In this document: positions 4,806 through 7,871 of the stretch, one piece after another
How positions within the stretch are numbered: position 1 is the stretch's first letter
How the letters are laid out: every line of letters begins with the position of its first letter
Assembly: GCA_041477815.1 (NCBI GenBank)
Contig: JBGOUV010000327.1
Coordinates: 1-7,871 of the forward strand
DNA length: 7,871 nt
Reading direction: 5' to 3'
DNA from: JBGOUV01 sp041477815
GTDB taxonomy: Bacteria > Acidobacteriota > Terriglobia > Bryobacterales > JACQDG01
The notes under the pieces: generated by a model
What the model was told of the DNA's origin: nothing
Databases searched by the model: none
What the model saw: the letters and a program-made list of their open reading frames with translations, nothing else
Position numbers and translations under genes: made by a program

Positions 4806-6865
4806 AGGAGGTCTTCCAGGCCTTCGGGGCCGCTGCTCAGAAATTCTTGGGCGATGCTGAGCTCCTGCGGGGTGGGGTTGCGGGCGTAGGTGTGTTGGTA
4901 GAGGTAGGACAGACCTCCGGCCTGTCCAGCACCGAACCGCGACCGCAAGGGAGCGGATGGTGGGAGCAGCGAGGAATCCGCTTCCTTACGGTCGCCAAAT
5001 CGTACAAGATGCTCGGGGTCGGGAGCCTGGTCGAACACAAAGAAACGGACGCGGGGGTTGATGTCGCTTTGCTGGGAGGCCTTATCGACCACAATGGTCC
5101 CTTGAAACCGCGTGTAGCCTTTGCCGGTCAGGGGGAAGACCAGCTCCGAGGGGACGCGGAGGTTGGTCGTGTCAGGTAGCGTCGTGGCGCCGCCAGGACC
5201 CACCAGCTTGGCCTCGGTCCAGCCTGCGATTACGCGGGACCGATCGTAGGAGTCGGCATCCACCACCAGCAGGCGCAGCTCGGGCGCGCCGGAGATGTCC
5301 ACGTCGACCGGGACCTTCTCGTTGCGGACGATGCCGCTGTCGAACAGGTTCTGGGGCGAAGGCGGCAGCTCGCCGAGCAGGCGTCGGGCTCCCCGGTGGA
5401 GAAGCGCCGACAGGGTGGCGCCGTTGGCCAGTTCCAGGGCCTGCAGGGTGGTGGCTTCGTGGTTGCGGTCGGTGAAGACCTGGTCGCGTATGGGGCGGCC
5501 CAGGGCGCGGGTGAGCGGAGTGGACTTCAGGCGCCACTCGCGGCTGGGGGTGGCGACGCCGGGCTTCGAAGGCTCGAGAAGACGCCACTCGCCGGTGATG
5601 GCGGAAATCGAGTCGGCGAATTGCTCGGCGGTGAGGCGCCGGACGGTGGGCGCCTGGTAGGCGCGCGACGTCATGATGCGGCGGATCAGGAACTTCAGGT
5701 CGTAGTGATGGGCTACGAAGTCGGAGGCCAGCCAGTCGAGCAGCTCGGGGTTCTGCGGCGGTCTGTCCATCTCGTCGATGGGCTCGACCAGGCCCGATCC
5801 GAGCAGACGCTTCCAGATGCGGTTGACCGCGGTGCGGGCGAAGCGGGTGTTTTCGGGCGTGGTGAACAGGCGGGCGGCCGCGGCGCGGCGCTCGGCGGGA
5901 GAGGCGTCGGGGGCGACGCCGCCCAGCTCCGGGAACAGGAACCGGGGCTGGGACTTTTCGCCGGTGGGCATGTCGCACCGGTAGATAGAGAGCTCGGTCT
6001 CGGCGAAAAAGCTGGCCAGGCCGTAGGCGTCCTTCAGTTTCCAGCGGCTGATGAAGCTGTCGTGGCAGGAGTTGCACTTCAGATTCACGCCGAGGAAGAC
6101 CTGGGCGGAGTTCTGCGCCGCCTGCATGACCGGGGTCTGGCTGGCGTTGATGTCCCCGCGCCAGTTGACACCGATGAGGAATCCGGCGGGATCGGTGGGG
6201 GCAGTGGGGTTGAGCAGGGCCTGGACGAAGCGGTCGTAGGGAAGGTTGTCCTCAAGGGCCTGGAGAAGCCAGGTGGAGATGGACTGGCGGGTGCCGTGGT
6301 AGACCACACCCTCGTCGTTGCGGAGGAGGTCGTTCCAGAAGCTGATCCAGTGCTCGGCGTAGTTCTTGCGGTCGGCCAGGAGGCGGTCGAGGAGAGCCTC
6401 GCGCGAGGGGAAGTCGGTCAACTGCTCGGGGGTGGGGGGAAGGCCCCAGAGGTCCAGATAGGCGCGGCGGGCGAAGAGGGCGTCGGAGACCGGGGCGGCG
6501 GTGAGGTGGAGGAGGCGATCGATAGGGTGCGCCGGCTCCTGGTCAATCCAGGCGCGGAGCAGGTCGATCTGGCTGTCGGAGAGGGGCTCTCCGCCGAACG
6601 GCATGATCGGGGCTTTGAAGCCCGTGATGCGCTGGATGAGGAGGCTCCCGCGGCTGTCGCCCAGGACGATGGCGGGGCCGTTTTGGCCGCCCTTCAGGAG
6701 GTCGGCGAGCGCGCCCATCGCCAGCCCGGCCTGAGGCTTATCGCCCCCGTGACACGAGCCGCAACGGGCCGCCAGCAGGGGCCGCACTTCGCGATCGAAA
6801 TCGATATTTCGAGGCGCGGCGCCCGCCGCTGCTATCGCAAACAGCGCCGGCCAGAGCTTCCGCAT
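4763..6865 (-). CDS. exported PSCyt1-DUF1549-DUF1553 protein with two CxxCH sites
   Basis: A 700-residue protein of the planctomycete-type cytochrome family. Residues 1-17 are a signal peptide. A PSCyt1 cytochrome-c-like domain follows, with CGSCH at 35-39 and a candidate axial Met in APIMPFGG (85-92). The DUF1549 (PSCyt2) domain spans about 113-290 and contains a second heme-type site, CNSCH (264-268). The DUF1553 (PSD1) domain begins near 333 (TPENTRFARTAVNRIWKRLLG) and ends with RNPTPQEL...LWTLFLSPEFLYLH. Within it, about 528-615 looks like an NPCBM/jelly-roll insert (LRLLVVDADSYDRSR). Residues about 622-646 are encoded by an interspersed palindromic repeat and are not expected in relatives. 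The role is probably periplasmic electron transfer or polymer breakdown together with DUF1501; this is inference. Confidence 0.92.
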   Translation of the reverse strand: MRKLWPALFAIAAAGAAPRNIDFDREVRPLLAARCGSCHGGDKPQAGLAMGALADLLKGGQNGPAIVLGDSRGSLLIQRITGFKAPIMPFGGEPLSDSQIDLLRAWIDQEPAHPIDRLLHLTAAPVSDALFARRAYLDLWGLPPTPEQLTDFPSREALLDRLLADRKNYAEHWISFWNDLLRNDEGVVYHGTRQSISTWLLQALEDNLPYDRFVQALLNPTAPTDPAGFLIGVNWRGDINASQTPVMQAAQNSAQVFLGVNLKCNSCHDSFISRWKLKDAYGLASFFAETELSIYRCDMPTGEKSQPRFLFPELGGVAPDASPAERRAAAARLFTTPENTRFARTAVNRIWKRLLGSGLVEPIDEMDRPPQNPELLDWLASDFVAHHYDLKFLIRRIMTSRAYQAPTVRRLTAEQFADSISAITGEWRLLEPSKPGVATPSREWRLKSTPLTRALGRPIRDQVFTDRNHEATTLQALELANGATLSALLHRGARRLLGELPPSPQNLFDSGIVRNEKVPVDVDISGAPELRLLVVDADSYDRSRVIAGWTEAKLVGPGGATTLPDTTNLRVPSELVFPLTGKGYTRFQGTIVVDKASQQSDINPRVRFFVFDQAPDPEHLVRFGDRKEADSSLLPPSAPLRSRFGAGQAGGLSYLYQHTYARNPTPQELSIAQEFLSSGPEGLEDLLWTLFLSPEFLYLH
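4929..4995. repeat. REP-like palindromic repeat inside a coding sequence
   Basis: GCGACCGCAAGGGAGCGGAT (4939-4958) and ATCCGCTTCCTTACGGTCGC (4976-4995) are inverted repeats matching at 18 of 20 positions, with a 17-nt loop. The ten bases before the left arm (4929-4938, GCACCGAACC) are shared with the copy behind the cupin gene. The element adds about 25 codons to the DUF1553 domain without a stop or a frameshift. Translations containing PRPQGSG or PLPCGRGSV from such repeats are familiar to me from acidobacterial genomes, but I cannot verify that here. Confidence 0.75.
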
Positions 6866-6881
6866 CTGGTAGGATTATCGC
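6866..6881. promoter_or_regulatory. 16-bp divergent intergenic region with -10-like boxes
   Basis: Only 16 bp separate the start codons of the two divergent exported-protein genes. On the minus strand GATAAT (complement of 6874-6879) lies 8 nt before ATG 6865. On the plus strand GATTAT (6873-6878) lies 3 nt before ATG 6882 and 9 nt before the in-frame ATG 6888. No clear -35 box or ribosome-binding site is seen for either gene. Promoter elements must lie inside the opposing coding sequences, or the transcripts are nearly leaderless. Confidence 0.3.
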
Positions 6882-7871
6882 ATGCGTATGGCACTCGGAG
6901 TCTTAATAGCGCTGGCGTTGCCGGCGGAGGTGAAGTTTCCGGCGGCGCGGCCGCCGAATCATGAGATCCGCCTGGAGAACAGAGTCCCCATTCGGATGCG
7001 GGACGGCGTGGTCCTGTATGCCGATGTCTACCGGCCGGTGAAGGACGGTAAGTACCCGGTCCTGGTGTCCCGTACGCCGTACAGCACGGAGCGGGCGCCC
7101 AGCGCCTATGAACAGGCGGTATTCTTCTCCCGGCGCGGGTACGTGTTCGTCTATCAGGACGTGCGCGGACGGCACGAGTCGGACGGCAAGTGGGAGCCGT
7201 TCCGCAACGACATCGAGGACGGCTACGACACCATCGAGTGGGCAGCCGTGCAGCCGTGGTCGAACGGCAAGGTGGGGATGGAGGGCGGCTCCTACCTCGG
7301 ACACGTGCAGTGGCGCGCGGCCATTTCCCAGCCGCCGCACCTGGTGGCCATGTTCCCCAGCGTGGCCGCGACCAGCCTTTATCACGACTGGATCACCCTG
7401 AACGGCGCCTGGCGCCTGTCCTTCAATTTCGGCTGGGGACCGGTGCGGCAGGAGTCCCGGATCATGCAGACCACCGGGCCCCACACCATACCCGGCGTGG
7501 ACGCCATCAGCTTCGACAAGGTGCAGTGGCACCTGCCTCTCAACGACATGCAGAAACTGGTAGGACGCAACGCCGAGTTCTACGCCGACTGGATCAAGCA
7601 TCCCGACTACGACGACTACTGGAAGAAGCTGAACGCCGAAGAGGTGTTCGACAAGATCAAGACCCCGGCCCACACGCTGGGCGGCTGGTTCGATATCTTC
7701 AGCCAGGGGAGCCTGCACGGCTACATGGGGACGGCCAAGAACAAGAGTCACATGATCATGGGACCGTGGGGGCATGGGCCGTCACAGAAAATCGGCGACC
7801 TCGACTTCGGCAAGGAGGCCAACATCGACCAGCACGCCCTGGCCCTGCGCTGGTTCGACTATTGGCTGGCC
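6882..7871 (+). CDS. CocE/NonD family S15-type serine hydrolase, 3'-truncated by window end
   Basis: 330 codons are open to the window edge with no stop. The protein is an alpha/beta-hydrolase of the X-Pro dipeptidyl-peptidase/CocE group, which cleaves acyl or proline-peptide bonds. Residues 1-15 are a likely signal peptide (MRMALGVLIALALPA). Landmarks are MRDGVVLYADVYRP (39-52), YVFVYQDVRGRHES (87-100), the nucleophile elbow GMEGGSYLG with Ser137, the catalytic Asp271 in LGGWFDIF, and His298 in GPWGHG. The triad is complete. The C-terminal jelly-roll domain of this family (about 200 more residues) lies beyond the window. ATG 6882 is preferred because it gives an Arg in the signal n-region; ATG 6888 is the alternative. 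The gene is divergent from the DUF1549 gene. Confidence 0.92.
   Translation, partial: MRMALGVLIALALPAEVKFPAARPPNHEIRLENRVPIRMRDGVVLYADVYRPVKDGKYPVLVSRTPYSTERAPSAYEQAVFFSRRGYVFVYQDVRGRHESDGKWEPFRNDIEDGYDTIEWAAVQPWSNGKVGMEGGSYLGHVQWRAAISQPPHLVAMFPSVAATSLYHDWITLNGAWRLSFNFGWGPVRQESRIMQTTGPHTIPGVDAISFDKVQWHLPLNDMQKLVGRNAEFYADWIKHPDYDDYWKKLNAEEVFDKIKTPAHTLGGWFDIFSQGSLHGYMGTAKNKSHMIMGPWGHGPSQKIGDLDFGKEANIDQHALALRWFDYWLA

Noticed and set aside
4806..4812. AGGAGGT, a perfect Shine-Dalgarno match on the plus strand
   Set aside because: It lies antisense to the DUF1501 start region and no real plus-strand gene follows.
5396..6964. 522-residue open frame on the plus strand opposite the DUF1549/DUF1553 gene
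   Set aside because: It is antisense to a clear protein family member. The translation is Gly/Val/Ala/Glu-rich with no family likeness, as expected from the mirrored codon bias of a GC-rich gene.
6903..7775. 290-residue open frame on the minus strand opposite the hydrolase gene
   Set aside because: The opposite strand encodes a full catalytic triad in order; this frame is a composition artefact.

Overview
The window is a GC-rich bacterial chromosome segment. The paired PSCyt1/DUF1549/DUF1553 and DUF1501 genes, a secreted M48 protease, a CocE/NonD-type hydrolase and an interspersed palindromic repeat together suggest a soil Acidobacteriota of the Solibacter/Bryobacter kind. This placement rests on family and repeat content only. 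Planctomycetota and Verrucomicrobiota carry the same DUF1501/DUF1549 pair and cannot be excluded from the sequence alone.

Left part (1-845): a toxin-antitoxin (TA) locus in decay. An attC-like hairpin (90-148) is followed by a hicA toxin gene broken by one apparent extra base near 261-271, then an intact hicB antitoxin gene (384-599). Starting at the hicB stop codon is the 3' half of a vapC PIN-domain toxin gene, which has lost its start and its first catalytic acids.

Middle part (871-3386): a secreted M48 zinc metalloprotease (minus strand) is transcribed divergently from a small single-domain cupin (plus strand). The intergenic region has a good -35/-10 pair overlapping TTACA/TGTAA half-sites. 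One base after the cupin stop lies half of an interspersed repeat whose second half appears about 146 bp further on. Next comes a two-gene module on the plus strand: a 63-aa unknown protein, overlapping by ATGA with an MNT-type nucleotidyltransferase gene. Its 3' end abuts a convergent relic in which a ParD-like antitoxin is intact but its ParE-like toxin stops after about 19 codons. Three toxin genes (hicA, vapC, parE) are therefore damaged within 3.2 kb, while the nearby antitoxins are intact.

Right part (3399-7871): a two-gene minus-strand operon encodes an exported 700-aa protein with two CxxCH sites (PSCyt1-DUF1549-DUF1553 layout) and a Tat-exported DUF1501 protein, with 43 nt of gene overlap. 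The larger gene carries, in frame, a 20-bp-arm palindromic repeat matching the half-copy behind the cupin gene. Sixteen base pairs away and divergent is the start of an exported S15/CocE-type serine hydrolase, which runs off the window end with all three catalytic residues visible.

No rRNA, tRNA or CRISPR array was seen. No wholly new system can be claimed. The best leads are the nested TA relics whose junctions fall at stop codons, the attC-like hairpin before hicA, the palindromic repeat living inside a coding sequence, and the small-protein/nucleotidyltransferase pair.
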